51,379 nucleotides of DNA from Nanobdellota archaeon (GTDB lineage: Archaea > Nanobdellota > Nanobdellia > Woesearchaeales > GCA-2686295), in the NCBI GenBank assembly GCA_018817005.1, contig JAHIUF010000029.1:1-51379 (forward strand). Reading direction: 5' to 3'. Each line of letters starts with the position of its first letter. The first letter of the stretch is position 1. The position numbers were made by a program, and so were the translations under genes. This document shows positions 1 to 8,284 of the stretch, in pieces. The notes under the pieces are model-generated. The model was given only the letters and a program-made list of their open reading frames with translations. It made no database searches and was not told where the DNA came from.

Positions 1-123
1 AAAAAAATATTTAATTATAAACAACTTTTTAAAATAAAAAAATGATTTCCAAAAAAAAATATGGAAAACTTTAAAAAGAATAAGATAAACCTAAATAATA
101 TGCAACCAAAAAATAATAAAGGT

Positions 124-140
124 GGTTGCCTGTGGCAACC
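124..140 (+). other. Perfect 7-bp hairpin in leader of the trpD-like gene
   Basis: GGTTGCC and GGCAACC flank a 3-nt TGT loop, about 120 bases before the first gene. It is GC-rich in a very AT-rich leader. It has no T-run after it, so it does not look like a terminator. It may be the first element of a structured 5' leader. Confidence 0.45.
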
Positions 141-207
141 GTAAATTAAAATCAATTTATGTAGTCACAACTATATCTTTCAAAGGTTTATTGTTTGGAT
201 CTTGGTG

Positions 208-253
208 TCAACCTCATAGTTTTTTAATTAAAAAAATAATCAATGGAGGTTGA
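208..253 (+). promoter_or_regulatory. Candidate RBS-sequestering hairpin
   Basis: TCAACCTC at 208-215 is exactly complementary to GAGGTTGA at 246-253, which contains most of the Shine-Dalgarno GGAGG (245-249) of the next gene. The loop holds a second perfect palindrome of T6-AATT-A6 type (220-235). If formed in the RNA, this would mask the ribosome site, as in a translational riboswitch or a protein-binding leader. The pairing is read directly; regulation is inferred. Confidence 0.4.
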
Positions 254-258
254 TACAA

Positions 259-1467
259 ATGAAAAATGAAAATGATACTAATTTAAGAAAACCATTATTC
301 GAAAGAAATGAATTACAAAGTTTGATGAAAGATTTTAACGTTAATTTATTATTGAAAAAAAAAGCTTACAGAAATAAGCCTTTAGGATTTGAAGAAGCCT
401 ATGCTTTAGGTGTATTTGCACTCTATAATTACAGTGAGTATCTTCAAAAAATATTTGATTTTGATAAAAACATTACAGAGAAGCAGAGTATTGCAGCTCT
501 TTGTTCATTCCATAACAAGGAAACTTACAGACAAGTTGGCGCTGGTGCTCAGATTGCAGGTATTTGTGCAGCAATATTTGATTATGATATTGGACATTCA
601 AAAAATAAATTCTTGAACCCTAAAACAGATTATGTCATGGATAATTGTGGTATGGGAGGAGATCTTTTCAAAACACCAAATGTAAGTTCTATTGCAGCGA
701 TAATCGCTTCTGCAGATGGGATTACTTTCTGCAAACACGGATCACCAGGTAATACTGATTCTGTGGGCAGTAGCGATTTTCTTGAGTATCTTGGCGTTAA
801 TCTTTTTGCCAATAAAGAAATTGTCGAGCAAGGAGTAGAAAAGTACAACTTTGGTTACACAGATGCTTTGGATACAAAGTATAAACTAATTCATGTGCAA
901 TCCCATCTGTCTGCTCACTTAGCTCATATGAATGATATTATTGGTCCTATAACCAACCCTGTAAATCCAGATTTAGTAAAAAAAAGGATTATTGGCGTTA
1001 ATCATTTGATTGAACCAAAAACTGTTGCTGAAGCATATAATATTTTGAATGCAAAAGGATTAACAAATGTTGAACATGGATTATTTGTCAGAGGTTTTGC
1101 TGATAAGAATCGTAATGGTGGAATGGATGAAATTTCTTTATTACCTGGTGGAACAATTGTTGCGGAGTTAAATAAAGGTGAAATTTGTAGTTATGAATTA
1201 TTCGCAGATGATTTCAGACTTCCAGAAGCTAGTTATGAAGACATTAAACCTCGGGGTGATAAGAAAGAGTTCAGTAAACAGATTCTTTATGGAAAAATAA
1301 AAGGGCATCCGAAAAATTTAATTCTTGCAAACACTGCAATAATTGAATACTTAGCTCATGGTCTAACTTTAAAACAAGGAGTTGAAAGAGCAAATGAAGT
1401 TTTAGAATCTGGAAAGGCAGTTCAGAATATTGAGCAATACATAACTCACGTAGGTGATTTAAGATGA
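259..1467 (+). CDS. TrpD-like phosphoribosyltransferase (glycosyltransferase family 3)
   Basis: The ATG at 259 is chosen because GGAGG (245-249) sits 9 nt upstream; an in-frame TTG at 250 overlaps that site and is less likely. The protein resembles anthranilate phosphoribosyltransferase: a glycine loop (GMGGDLFKTPNVSS), KHGSPGNTDSVGSSDFLE, IGPITNPVNP, and DEISLLPGGTIVAEL near the C-terminus. In this family these bind PRPP and the acceptor. No other trp gene is nearby. It overlaps the following BtpA gene by 4 nt, so the acceptor is probably not anthranilate. At about 402 residues it is longer than typical TrpD (about 340), the extra length being mainly N-terminal. Family assignment is firm; substrate is unknown. 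Confidence 0.8.
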   Translation: MKNENDTNLRKPLFERNELQSLMKDFNVNLLLKKKAYRNKPLGFEEAYALGVFALYNYSEYLQKIFDFDKNITEKQSIAALCSFHNKETYRQVGAGAQIAGICAAIFDYDIGHSKNKFLNPKTDYVMDNCGMGGDLFKTPNVSSIAAIIASADGITFCKHGSPGNTDSVGSSDFLEYLGVNLFANKEIVEQGVEKYNFGYTDALDTKYKLIHVQSHLSAHLAHMNDIIGPITNPVNPDLVKKRIIGVNHLIEPKTVAEAYNILNAKGLTNVEHGLFVRGFADKNRNGGMDEISLLPGGTIVAELNKGEICSYELFADDFRLPEASYEDIKPRGDKKEFSKQILYGKIKGHPKNLILANTAIIEYLAHGLTLKQGVERANEVLESGKAVQNIEQYITHVGDLR

Positions 1468-2210
1468 AAATTATTGGAATGATACATTTGGATTCATTAC
1501 CTGGTTATCCACAGCATAAAACAATGAAATCGGTTGTTGATAATGCTTTGAAGGATGCAGAAGCTTTGGAAAAAGGCGGTGTTGATGCAATACTTTTGGA
1601 GAACACTTATGATGATCCGCATACAAAAAAAGTCGGTGCAGAAATTATTGCGGCGTATACAGCTGTTGCTCTTGAAGTCAAAAGGGCAGTCAAGATTCCA
1701 ATTGGCATTTGTGTGTTGTGGAATGATTATAAGGCAGCTCTTGCAATCGCTAAAGTAGTTGGTGCAACATTTGTCAGAGTACCTATATTCATTGAGGCTG
1801 CAGTTACTGCTTCAGGAATAATTGAAGGTGAGCCTTACAATGTGATTAGTTATCGGAAGAAGTTAGATGCTGAAAATATTGGTATATTAGCAGATGTTCA
1901 AGTTAAACATGCAGGACACCTCGTAACCAGAGCAATTGAGGATTCAGCGATGGAAGCTATTGACTTCCAAGCAGATCAACTCATAATTACTGGTAAGCGT
2001 ACAGGAGACTCACCTGTTATTGATGATTTGAAAAGAGTGCGAAAGGCTTTACCGAAAGCAATAATTGTTGTCGGTAGTGGTACAACGCCAGAGAACATTA
2101 AAGAGCTTTCCAGATTTGCAGATGCTGTAATAGTCGGAACTTTTTTTAAGAAAAAAGGAAGAATTGATGAAACAAAAGTTAAGTTGTTGATATCTAAAAA
2201 CTCTTCCTAA
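1464..2210 (+). CDS. BtpA/SgcQ family TIM-barrel protein
   Basis: The start IGMIHLDSLPGYP and the segments DAILLENTYDDP, GILADVQVKHAGH and VGSGTTPENIKEL are typical of the BtpA family, named for a cyanobacterial photosystem I biogenesis factor and common in archaea with unknown activity. The fold is a (beta/alpha)8 barrel with a phosphate-binding region near the C-terminus. The ATG overlaps the stop of the trpD-like gene, so the two are translated together and may act on one phosphoribosyl compound, echoing the TrpD-TrpF/TrpC order. That functional link is inference. Confidence 0.8.
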   Translation: MKIIGMIHLDSLPGYPQHKTMKSVVDNALKDAEALEKGGVDAILLENTYDDPHTKKVGAEIIAAYTAVALEVKRAVKIPIGICVLWNDYKAALAIAKVVGATFVRVPIFIEAAVTASGIIEGEPYNVISYRKKLDAENIGILADVQVKHAGHLVTRAIEDSAMEAIDFQADQLIITGKRTGDSPVIDDLKRVRKALPKAIIVVGSGTTPENIKELSRFADAVIVGTFFKKKGRIDETKVKLLISKNSS

Positions 2211-2221
2211 TTTTTTTATTT

Positions 2222-2851
2222 TTAGAAACTCAACAGTCTAATTGTTTTTTCTAGATTTTTTTCTTTTATCACAAATATCGTGTCTGTCCAGCAGCTCATG
2301 GTTTCTACAATGTTTATTTCTTGTTCTGAAAATAATGAGTATAGATATCCCATTACTCCGGGAACTTCTTCAAGTGACTCTGGACTTCGAAGTATTATTT
2401 CAATCAATTCAGTGGTTTTTTTTATTATCTTATTCTTGAAATACTTGTCTATCATTTTTTCAAATTCTTGTGATGTGATTAGTGTTATTGCCTGCACGCC
2501 TTCAATAATGTGTATTTCCCCGCTCAAAGTTTTAATTTCTTTTTGTAGTTCTATCATGGAATCGTGAAACTTGCTTTTTTCCAGAATACAAACCATCATC
2601 TTGTTTTTTATCTCTAGTTTAGTATTTTTTAATAATTCTTTTATTGGTTTTTCAAAACTTTGTTTTTTCTTTAATTTTCTTTCAAGCCTTCTTAGAGCGA
2701 CTAGCACTGCGTCAAAATCCTTTTTTTTTAGTTCTGCGTCGTTTATTATTTGTCTTGCTAGTTTTGAATAGTTTATCAATCCTTTTTTGAGGGAATCTTT
2801 TATGCTTGAGTGTTCAAGTATGTATTGCTCAGTTATTTTTGTCAAGTTCAT
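2222..2851 (-). CDS. ACT-domain regulatory protein
   Basis: An ATG at 2851 is preferred over an in-frame TTG three codons upstream. The N-terminal 150 residues are helical and lysine-rich. The C-terminus (EVPGVMGYLYSLFSEQEINIVETMSC-type pattern, then FVIKEKNLEKTIRLL) matches the ACT fold that binds amino acids, with the PGV...INI signature. A paralogue with the same layout is at 36873-37532. The gene is convergent with the BtpA gene and divergent from argG, so a role in amino-acid sensing for argGH is possible but unproven. Confidence 0.6.
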   Translation of the reverse strand: MNLTKITEQYILEHSSIKDSLKKGLINYSKLARQIINDAELKKKDFDAVLVALRRLERKLKKKQSFEKPIKELLKNTKLEIKNKMMVCILEKSKFHDSMIELQKEIKTLSGEIHIIEGVQAITLITSQEFEKMIDKYFKNKIIKKTTELIEIILRSPESLEEVPGVMGYLYSLFSEQEINIVETMSCWTDTIFVIKEKNLEKTIRLLSF

Positions 2852-2930
2852 ATCAACCAATAATTAAAACAACTATTTAAATGTTTTGTTTCAAACAAAT
2901 TTGTTAAAAATGTTTATTTTTGGACGATAA

Positions 2931-2938
2931 ATTTATAA
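2931..2938 (+). promoter_or_regulatory. TATA box of argG
   Basis: An ATTTATAA element is centred about 27 bases before the ATG at 2962. Archaeal transcription normally starts about 25-27 bases after the box, so the mRNA should begin at or next to that ATG: a leaderless transcript. This decides the argG start. Confidence 0.5.
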
Positions 2939-2961
2939 AACAACATATAAACATCTTGATT

Positions 2962-4218
2962 ATGAAACAAATAATGAAAAAAGAAAAAATAGTACTTGCA
3001 TACAGCGGAGGACTCGACACATCAGTAATACTGAAGTGGCTAGTCAATAAAGGCTATGAAGTAATAGCTTATGTTGCAGATGTCGGTCAGCCGGATGATT
3101 TCAACGCAATAAAAGAAAAAGCACTAAAGACAGGTGCTTCAAAAGTCTACATTATAGACTTAAAAGAAGAGTTCGTGACAAATTATATTTTTCCTGCAAT
3201 AAAAGCAGGAGCAATATATGAAGGTAAATATCTTCTTGGAACAAGTCTTGCAAGACCTTTAATTGCAAAAAAACAAATAGAAATTGCACACATGGAAAAT
3301 GCAAAGATAGTATCTCATGGTTCAACAGGCAAAGGCAATGACCAAGTTCGTTTTGAGTTAACATACTATGCTTTAGACCCAAAAATTAATGTTTTTGCGC
3401 CATGGAAGAACAAAGAATTTCTGGATCAATTTAAAGGACGAACAGACCTTCTAAACTATGCTGCAAAAAACGAGATTAATATATCACAGTCAAAAGCAAA
3501 ACCATACAGTGAAGATGCAAATCTCATGCACATAAGCCACGAAGCAGGAATTCTTGAAGACCCAATGATACCTGCAGGAGACGAAATGCTTAAATACTGC
3601 AATCCTCTTAAAAAAACGCCGAACAAAGAGACTAAAATTTTTATTGAATTCAAAGATGGGATTCCTATAAAAGTAAAAAATCTTGATGATGGAACTGTGA
3701 AAAAAAAGCCTTTAGAATTATTCATGTATCTTAACAAACTTGGATCAATACATGGAGTTGGTGTTGTTGACATGGTTGAAAATCGTTTTGTAGGAATAAA
3801 AAGCCGTGGAATATATGAAACACCCGGTGGAACAATTCTTATGACCGCACATAAAGATATTGAAGGAATAGCAATGGACAGGGAAGTCATGCGTTTAAAA
3901 GATATGCTAAGCCCAAAATTCGCAGAAATAGTCTACAATGGTTTTTGGTTCTCACCTGAAATGGATTTCCTAATGAGTGCAATGCATAAAAGTCAGGAAA
4001 TGATTGATGGAACTGTTTATTTGACTCTTTACAAGGGAAATATCATAATAAATGGTCGTGAATCACCAAGCTCATTATACGACAAAGATCTTTCAAGTAT
4101 GGACATTGAAGGCGGATTTAATCAGCAGGATTCAGAAGGATTTATAAAAATCAACGCTATACGTTTAAAAGCAAACAAAGCGATACTTGATAAGCACAAT
4201 AAAAAGTACTTTGATTAG
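2962..4218 (+). CDS. argG: Argininosuccinate synthase
   Basis: Joins citrulline and aspartate using ATP in the last steps of arginine synthesis. The ATP-pyrophosphatase P-loop YSGGLDTSV is near the N-terminus, followed by the family blocks [23 protein letters not shown] and [10 protein letters not shown]. An upstream in-frame TTG (2920) would add 14 residues not seen in the family. The ATG at 2962 fits the TATA box; another ATG at 2974 is possible. ArgH follows after 20 bases. No other arginine gene is in the window, so citrulline must come from elsewhere or be salvaged. Confidence 0.95.
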   Translation: MKQIMKKEKIVLAYSGGLDTSVILKWLVNKGYEVIAYVADVGQPDDFNAIKEKALKTGASKVYIIDLKEEFVTNYIFPAIKAGAIYEGKYLLGTSLARPLIAKKQIEIAHMENAKIVSHGSTGKGNDQVRFELTYYALDPKINVFAPWKNKEFLDQFKGRTDLLNYAAKNEINISQSKAKPYSEDANLMHISHEAGILEDPMIPAGDEMLKYCNPLKKTPNKETKIFIEFKDGIPIKVKNLDDGTVKKKPLELFMYLNKLGSIHGVGVVDMVENRFVGIKSRGIYETPGGTILMTAHKDIEGIAMDREVMRLKDMLSPKFAEIVYNGFWFSPEMDFLMSAMHKSQEMIDGTVYLTLYKGNIIINGRESPSSLYDKDLSSMDIEGGFNQQDSEGFIKINAIRLKANKAILDKHNKKYFD

Positions 4219-4238
4219 ATAAAATATAAGGTGAAATT

Positions 4239-5399
4239 ATGAAAAAGTTATGGGACCAAGGATACGATGTCAACAAAGAGGTTGAAAAATTTACTGTTGG
4301 AAATGATTACATAATAGATCAAAAACTAGTGAAATATGACCTTTTCGCATCCATTGCCCATGCCAAAATGTTACATGAAATTGGAGTGTTGTCAAAAAAA
4401 GAATTAAATGTTGCTGTAAAAGGATTAAAAAAACTATTGGTTGATGGCGTAAAAATAACTGTTGAAGATGAAGACTGTCATACAGCAATTGAGAAAGCTC
4501 TTGGGAGTATCGGAAAAAAGATTCATACTGCACGTTCACGTAATGATCAAGTTTTAACTGCAATGCGTTTGTATGAAAAAGAAGAATTAAAACAAATAGT
4601 TGAATTAATCTCAAGCCTTGAAAAAAGTCTGTCAGAGAAAATCAAATTATTCGGTAAAATAGAAATTCCGGGGTATACCCACATGCAAAAAGCGATGTCT
4701 ACAACTATTAAGGATTGGCTGGGATGTTTTTCATCTGCATGTAAAGATGACAAAATCATTGTTGCAGACGCATTAAAACTCATTGACAAATCACCTCTTG
4801 GAAGTGCTGCGGGATTTGGAGTTCCCATGTTTAAAGTTGATAAGAAGATGACTGCAAAAGAGATGGGTTTTTCAAAAATTATTGACAACCCTATTTATTG
4901 TCAGATGAGCCGTGGAAAATTTGAAGCAGCAATCATTCATGCATTATCGCAGGTGATGTTTACATTAAACAAGCTATCTTCGGATTTGATGCTTTTTAAC
5001 ATGTCAGAATTTGGGTTTGTATCACTTCCAAAAGAGTTTTGTACAGGAAGCTCTATAATGCCACAAAAAAAGAATCCTGATGTTTTAGAACTTGTGCGTG
5101 CAAAATATTCTGTTGTTCTGGGAGAACAGTTTAAGGTTCAAAACCTGATCGCAAACCTACTGTCAGGCTACAATCGTGATTTGCAACTTGTTAAAGAGCC
5201 TTTGTTTAATTCTGTGGACACAACTAAAGATTGCTTAGAGATAATGACCTTGGTAATTAGTAATTTAAAGGTCAATAAAGATGCTTGCAAAAAAGCTATG
5301 ACTAAGGAATTGTTTGCAACAGAAGGAGCTTATAAACTTGTTAAAAAAGGAGTTCCCTTTCGTGAAGCCTATAAGTTAGTAAGCAAAAAATTTCATTAA
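4239..5399 (+). CDS. argH: Argininosuccinate lyase, C-terminally short
   Basis: Splits argininosuccinate to arginine and fumarate. Seen are SIAHAKML, TARSRNDQV, PGYTHMQKA and the fumarase/lyase signature GSSIMPQKKNPD. A GGTGA ribosome site precedes the ATG. The protein has 386 residues against roughly 450-470 in the family; it stops just after GVPFREAYKLV, so the final helical region, normally 60-70 residues, is missing. All recognisable active-site blocks are retained. It forms an operon with argG. Confidence 0.92.
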   Translation: MKKLWDQGYDVNKEVEKFTVGNDYIIDQKLVKYDLFASIAHAKMLHEIGVLSKKELNVAVKGLKKLLVDGVKITVEDEDCHTAIEKALGSIGKKIHTARSRNDQVLTAMRLYEKEELKQIVELISSLEKSLSEKIKLFGKIEIPGYTHMQKAMSTTIKDWLGCFSSACKDDKIIVADALKLIDKSPLGSAAGFGVPMFKVDKKMTAKEMGFSKIIDNPIYCQMSRGKFEAAIIHALSQVMFTLNKLSSDLMLFNMSEFGFVSLPKEFCTGSSIMPQKKNPDVLELVRAKYSVVLGEQFKVQNLIANLLSGYNRDLQLVKEPLFNSVDTTKDCLEIMTLVISNLKVNKDACKKAMTKELFATEGAYKLVKKGVPFREAYKLVSKKFH

Positions 5400-5460
5400 A
5401 TCTATAATTAGCAACCCATATTTTTCATTTTATTTCTCAAAAGTTCATATTGTCTAATTC

Positions 5461-5871
5461 TTAAAATTCAATCATTGATTCACACGTTTTCTCCCACATA
5501 GCTATTTTTGCCAATCCTTTTTTTATAACATTTTCTTCTTTCTCGTCAGGATTGAGATTTTCTAATGCATATTTCATTATGTCTCTGTATTTCCAGTAAA
5601 TAATAAATCCTATGCCTCCGTTCGTTATCAAGACAGGCACATCAATCATGTTAGTGTCGCCAAAATCATCTCTCCAAGGTGATTTTATTCTTCTTATCTC
5701 ATATCTTATTGAAGGCATCGCATATTCAATTATTAAGTTCCTTGATTTAATCGGGTCTGCTAAGTTTTCAAGATGAAAACCTACATTGTCAAGATTTCTG
5801 GATGCATATTTCTCTTTGTCTTTTATTCCTGCCAATTTGTAGCATTCGTTTATAAACTCTTCCAACTTCAC
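5461..5871 (-). CDS. Unknown small protein, last gene of small-gene operon
   Basis: 136 residues with a GTG start; an ATG slightly upstream runs into a stop at once. I do not recognise the family. The predicted mix is alpha/beta with a helical C-terminus. No membrane segment or cysteine cluster is seen. It is the distal member of the minus-strand cluster 5461-7443 that follows the palindromic operator at 7481, about 60 bases after the preceding gene. Confidence 0.6.
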   Translation of the reverse strand: MKLEEFINECYKLAGIKDKEKYASRNLDNVGFHLENLADPIKSRNLIIEYAMPSIRYEIRRIKSPWRDDFGDTNMIDVPVLITNGGIGFIIYWKYRDIMKYALENLNPDEKEENVIKKGLAKIAMWEKTCESMIEF

Positions 5872-5929
5872 TTTATTTCATCCCCTAAGATTTGCTTTAA
5901 GGTCACATTTATTCTTTTAAATATATAGT

Positions 5930-6310
5930 TTATTGTTTATAAAATTCATTTATCGCTTCTTTCACAGCAGGATCCTGACCATCAAAGTGGTAACGCTTGT
6001 CTTTTCCTAATGAAAGATATCCTTGTTGTGTTTCACCGATAAATCCATGATTATCATAATGCGCCCTTACAACTATCAATGTCTTCTTATCTCTTGTCGG
6101 TTCTATTCCAAAACCATCTCTTTCTCTTAGTCCTATATCTCGCATGATTTCTCTTAATTTGAATAGGTTTTCAGAATCAGGGTGCATTGATAGTCTTTGG
6201 TCTTCTAACATGTTACAATCTTTAATATAATTAGTTATAAAACCTGGTTTTTTTGAAAGTCTAATAAGTTCAATTATTCTCTCAAGTTTGTATTCGTCGA
6301 TTTTATTCAT
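5930..6310 (-). CDS. Unknown protein with an E2-like N-terminal signature
   Basis: 126 residues with GGAGGT upstream of the ATG. Residues 65-71 read DGFGIEP followed by a beta strand (TLIVVRAHY). The E2-like protein of the ubiquitin-like operon has DGFGIKP at 231-237 followed by WIVFVNTG. The match is short but placed the same way: helix, DGFGI-P, strand. This protein lacks an E2 active-site cysteine block. It could be an inactive E2/RWD-like partner or an unrelated protein; low confidence beyond being a real gene. Confidence 0.6.
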   Translation of the reverse strand: MNKIDEYKLERIIELIRLSKKPGFITNYIKDCNMLEDQRLSMHPDSENLFKLREIMRDIGLRERDGFGIEPTRDKKTLIVVRAHYDNHGFIGETQQGYLSLGKDKRYHFDGQDPAVKEAINEFYKQ

Positions 6311-6311
6311 T

Positions 6312-6650
6312 TTAAATTACCTCCATTTCAAAATATTTGCAAACATTATTTTTTGCTCTATATTCGCAAGTAATGCTTGGTCCTTCGCAGTAAACAATTT
6401 CTTTGTTGTTTGGGTTTTGTGTCAACTGACATTGTAAAGTTCCGTAGTTCTCGATCTGTTTAATTGGAAGGCCTAGTATTTTTGCAAGCATCTCATCATC
6501 AGATATATTCACGTTAGTCAAGCTTGATAGTTTAATTCTCACGCTCGTAATACTATCATCTATTGATCTGAGAAAATCATTCTTTTGGATTGATAATTTA
6601 TTTATTGTTCTCTTATTCGTTAGTTGTATTGTTGCTTGCATTTTAATCAT
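6312..6650 (-). CDS. Unknown small cysteine-containing protein
   Basis: 112 residues; a second ATG four codons in is also possible. The C-terminal 40 residues hold four cysteines (LQCQL, VYCEG, ITCEY, NVCKYF) that could bind metal or form a small knuckle. The N-terminal half predicts strands and helices. It ends one base before the next gene, so translation is probably coupled. Family not recognised. Confidence 0.6.
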   Translation of the reverse strand: MIKMQATIQLTNKRTINKLSIQKNDFLRSIDDSITSVRIKLSSLTNVNISDDEMLAKILGLPIKQIENYGTLQCQLTQNPNNKEIVYCEGPSITCEYRAKNNVCKYFEMEVI

Positions 6651-6661
6651 AATTTATTCAT

Positions 6662-7036
6662 CTAAAAGACATAATTCTTTGCAACTTCAGTCATTATTTG
6701 TGCTGTACCTGTTGCTCCTCTTCTAACTAATTTCTTTGATTGTTTGTAAAGGGATTTGACGGTTCTGTCTATTCCGTATGCAAAGTGCATTATTGTTGCA
6801 CCTTTCATTGCAAATTCTTTTGTCCATGCAGTTTTTATCATTTCTTTTGCTAGACTCTTGCATACGGGTTTACATACCGGCTCCGAGCCTAAATGTTGTT
6901 TGATTACAAGGTCATATGCTTTCTCCAGTTCTCCAGTTTTCATGTATTCTTTTACTTCTTTTACATGCGTTGCTAAAAGTCCATCTTTCTCTATCTGTTT
7001 ACATTGTTCTACTATCATATCAAGTTTTTCTATCAT
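6662..7036 (-). CDS. Unknown helical protein
   Basis: 124 residues, nearly all helical, with a conserved-looking CKPVCKSLAKEMIKTAW segment in the middle and basic C-terminal helix. A GAGGT ribosome site precedes the ATG. There is no signal peptide. It lies in the small-gene operon between the 95-residue and 112-residue proteins. Family not recognised. Confidence 0.6.
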   Translation of the reverse strand: MIEKLDMIVEQCKQIEKDGLLATHVKEVKEYMKTGELEKAYDLVIKQHLGSEPVCKPVCKSLAKEMIKTAWTKEFAMKGATIMHFAYGIDRTVKSLYKQSKKLVRRGATGTAQIMTEVAKNYVF

Positions 7037-7056
7037 TTTTTTACCTCTTCTTTGAT

Positions 7057-7344
7057 TTACTCTTTTCGTATCAGTGCTGTTCCAAAGTATATTTGTCTTT
7101 GTATGTTATATGCAGGATCAGTTACTGCCTGTGCATTCACTATTATTTCTGTTCCTTCAGGTAGACCAGAAACTACATATTCTTTTTCATCTTTTTTTGT
7201 AATTCTATAATCTATCTCTTTTACTACCACACCTTTAGCTGTGTAACATGTCATGTCTCTTCCAACTGTTTTTACATATTCTGTTGCGCTTATTGACAGC
7301 ACCATGTTTACCAGCGGTTCTGTTAGTTTTGTTATTTCTGTCAT
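7057..7344 (-). CDS. Unknown beta-rich small protein
   Basis: 95 residues, mostly strands and turns (TCYTAKGVVVKEIDYRI, EYVVSGLPEGTEIIVNAQAV). A very strong ribosome site (GGAGGC) lies 6 bases before the ATG. It is the first sizeable gene after the operator at 7481. The composition suggests a small beta barrel or sandwich. Family not recognised. Confidence 0.6.
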   Translation of the reverse strand: MTEITKLTEPLVNMVLSISATEYVKTVGRDMTCYTAKGVVVKEIDYRITKKDEKEYVVSGLPEGTEIIVNAQAVTDPAYNIQRQIYFGTALIRKE

Positions 7345-7365
7345 TTTTTCGCCTCCTTTATTTTT

Positions 7366-7443
7366 TTATTCTTTTTTTCGTTGTTTTTCGTCAGCCAGTT
7401 CTTTGGCTAGTTCATATAGTCTTATTCTTTGGTGGTCGTTCAT
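7366..7443 (-). CDS. Putative 25-residue leader peptide
   Basis: ATG at 7443 opens a 25-codon frame reading MNDHQRIRLYELAKELADE then a basic tail, ending 21 bases before the next start. The peptide would be one amphipathic helix. It is the first ORF after the TATA-like stretch at 7460-7476 and the palindrome at 7481. It could be a true small protein or a leader ORF. No clear ribosome site, so a leaderless start is possible. Confidence 0.4.
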   Translation of the reverse strand: MNDHQRIRLYELAKELADEKQRKKE

Positions 7444-7459
7444 TTTAGTACTACTACTT

Positions 7460-7476
7460 AGTAAATATATATAAAA
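7460..7476 (-). promoter_or_regulatory. TATA region of the small-gene operon
   Basis: On the minus strand this reads GTTTTATATATATTTA, ending 16 bases before the first ATG at 7443, with the operator palindrome directly upstream. It is the only TATA-like run between the operator and the gene. Confidence 0.45.
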
Positions 7477-7480
7477 CTTT

Positions 7481-7500
7481 GTTGTAGAATGTTCAACAAC
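7481..7500. promoter_or_regulatory. Operator palindrome A
   Basis: GTTGTAGAATGTTCAACAAC fits GTTGTWGAANNTTCWACAAC perfectly. It touches the upstream edge of the TATA region of the small-gene operon, where an archaeal activator would sit. Sister sites are at 8873, 16205 and 19280, with a weak one at 8228. Confidence 0.65.
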
Positions 7501-7520
7501 AAAATAAGAATTGGAAATTA

Positions 7521-8180
7521 TTAAACACCGAAATATCTATCTCCAAAGTCGCCAAGACCCGGAACAATATAACCTTTATCATTAAGCCCTTCATCAATAC
7601 AAGCAGTTATTATGTTAATATTTGGATACTCCCTTCTTAATCGATTTATTCCCTCAGGACAAGATATTAAAGTAACAAAAATTATTTTTTCTTCCAACAC
7701 ACCCTGCTCTTTCAAAAGCTTTATCGCCATACCTGCAGAGCCTCCTGTTGCAAGCATCGGATCAAGAAGAAAAACATGTCGTTTAGAAATATCCTTTGGT
7801 ATCTTTGAGAAGAAAAACTTTGGTTCAAGCGTTTCTTCATCTCTCTGTACAAGAATTTTTCCAAGAATAGTCGTTTTCCATAAGTCTAAAAGAGATTTTT
7901 CCATTGCTTCACCAGACCTAAGAATTGCAACAGAGCAAAAATCTTGGCTGAACTCACAAGCATCAACATCAAATCCTGTTGCTGTATGCACCATTTTTGG
8001 GTTCACAGGAATAAAATCAAAACCTCTTTGAAGCAAAAGATAAATTATTCTATCAGCCGCAAACCTGAACTGTTCAATATTAGTATTTTCATCACGAAGC
8101 TTTCCAAAAAGAACCTTAAGAAAGGCTGTTTGCTCCAAAACAATGGTTTTAGCGTCTTTTTCAATCATTTCTGAAAACAT
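7521..8180 (-). CDS. upp: Uracil phosphoribosyltransferase
   Basis: Converts uracil and PRPP to UMP. The PRPP loop DPMLATGGSAGMAI and the C-terminal GLGDFGDRYFGV are diagnostic. ATG at 8180 is chosen for the AGGTGAT site 5 bases ahead; an upstream in-frame start would add 21 hydrophobic residues not found in the family. It is divergent from maf, with a degenerate copy of the operator between them. Confidence 0.9.
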   Translation of the reverse strand: MFSEMIEKDAKTIVLEQTAFLKVLFGKLRDENTNIEQFRFAADRIIYLLLQRGFDFIPVNPKMVHTATGFDVDACEFSQDFCSVAILRSGEAMEKSLLDLWKTTILGKILVQRDEETLEPKFFFSKIPKDISKRHVFLLDPMLATGGSAGMAIKLLKEQGVLEEKIIFVTLISCPEGINRLRREYPNINIITACIDEGLNDKGYIVPGLGDFGDRYFGV

Positions 8181-8227
8181 ATTATCACCTAGTTTATATA
8201 AAAATTTTGATTTAATTATAAAAGTTA

Positions 8228-8247
8228 GTTGTAGAAAATTCATCTAC
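8228..8247. promoter_or_regulatory. Degenerate operator palindrome B
   Basis: GTTGTAGAAAATTCATCTAC has the full left half of the shared operator but only a partial right half; TGTAGA and TCTACA also form a perfect 6-bp inverted repeat here. It lies just upstream of the TATA (ATTTATATAC, 8253-8262) of maf. Confidence 0.35.
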
Positions 8248-8284
8248 AGAAACATTTATATACATTTAAACCAGCAAAATAATC

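Noticed and set aside
259-1467. Tryptophan biosynthesis trpD
   Set aside because: No other trp genes, and the coupled gene is BtpA, so I did not assign the anthranilate reaction.
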